This document shows positions 5,265 to 5,286 of a DNA stretch of 5,286 bases, piece by piece. This DNA comes from Pseudomonadota bacterium (GTDB lineage Bacteria; Pseudomonadota; Gammaproteobacteria; Xanthomonadales; Xanthomonadaceae). Numbering within the stretch: position 1 is the stretch's first letter; every line of letters begins with the position of its first letter. The translations under genes and the position numbers were made by a program. Where the stretch lies: positions 1 through 5,286 of the forward strand of contig JAFAFF010000326.1 in assembly GCA_023423605.1 (NCBI GenBank), given 5' to 3'. A model generated the notes under the pieces. That model worked only from the letters and a program-made list of their open reading frames with translations, had not been told where the DNA came from and ran no database searches.

Positions 5265-5286
5265 GTGACGACCAACGGTCGTCACC
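5265..5286. repeat. Hairpin repeat copy 2, inverted relative to copy 1; reaches window edge
   Basis: GTGACGACC (5265-5273) and GGTCGTCAC (5277-5285) form a 9-bp stem with loop AAC. The 22 bp are the exact reverse complement of copy 1, which differs only in loop orientation (GTT against AAC). The copies are separated by 30 bp (5235-5264) that show no feature of their own. An opposed pair of short palindromes is the usual layout of REP/BIME-type intergenic elements, but the family is not recognised, and the GTAG head known from Stenotrophomonas REPs is absent. Confidence 0.75.

Noticed and set aside
5140..5286. CRISPR array or attachment site in the repeat-rich 3' region
   Set aside because: The repeats are directly adjacent G-rich units without spacers, and no integrase, tRNA gene or target duplication is visible.

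Overview
The window is GC-rich bacterial chromosome. Its codon use and gene content point to a gammaproteobacterium of the Xanthomonadaceae/Lysobacteraceae (Stenotrophomonas- or Xanthomonas-like). The main reason is the compact order rpoE-rseA-mucD with no rseB/mucB gene, an arrangement known from Xanthomonas. The genus assignment is an inference; no search was run.

Layout. Positions 1757 down to 1 (minus strand) hold the first 585 codons of a fused enoyl-CoA hydratase/3-hydroxyacyl-CoA dehydrogenase of the FadB/FadJ type, which runs off the left edge. Positions 1758-2006 form a divergent intergenic region. It carries a plausible housekeeping promoter for the fatty-acid gene, a perfect dyad overlapping that promoter's -35 box, and a near-consensus sigma-E promoter pointing right. 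From 2007 to 5113 (plus strand) lies the envelope-stress cluster: rpoE (sigma-E), rseA (membrane anti-sigma factor, start overlapping the rpoE stop as ATGA), an 81-bp gap with a terminator-like hairpin, and mucD (HtrA/DegP-type periplasmic serine protease with two PDZ domains). Positions 5114-5286 are non-coding: a 10-bp-periodic GGG-tract array with an exact 19-bp tandem duplication, then two inverted copies of a strong hairpin, the second ending at the window edge.

How the genes work together. RseA should hold sigma-E at the inner membrane. Envelope damage would trigger proteolysis of RseA (its proteases are not in this window), freeing sigma-E to transcribe its own operon from the promoter at 1939-1966, and so to make more RseA (feedback) and MucD (protein quality control). 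The hairpin between rseA and mucD could reduce MucD relative to the two regulators. The fatty-acid oxidation gene is divergently transcribed and is probably an independent unit.

No wholly new system is evident. The points most worth a second look are a possible lipoprotein form of MucD, the internal hairpin of the operon, the dyad over the fatty-acid gene promoter, and the quadruplex-like repeat plus hairpin pair downstream of mucD.
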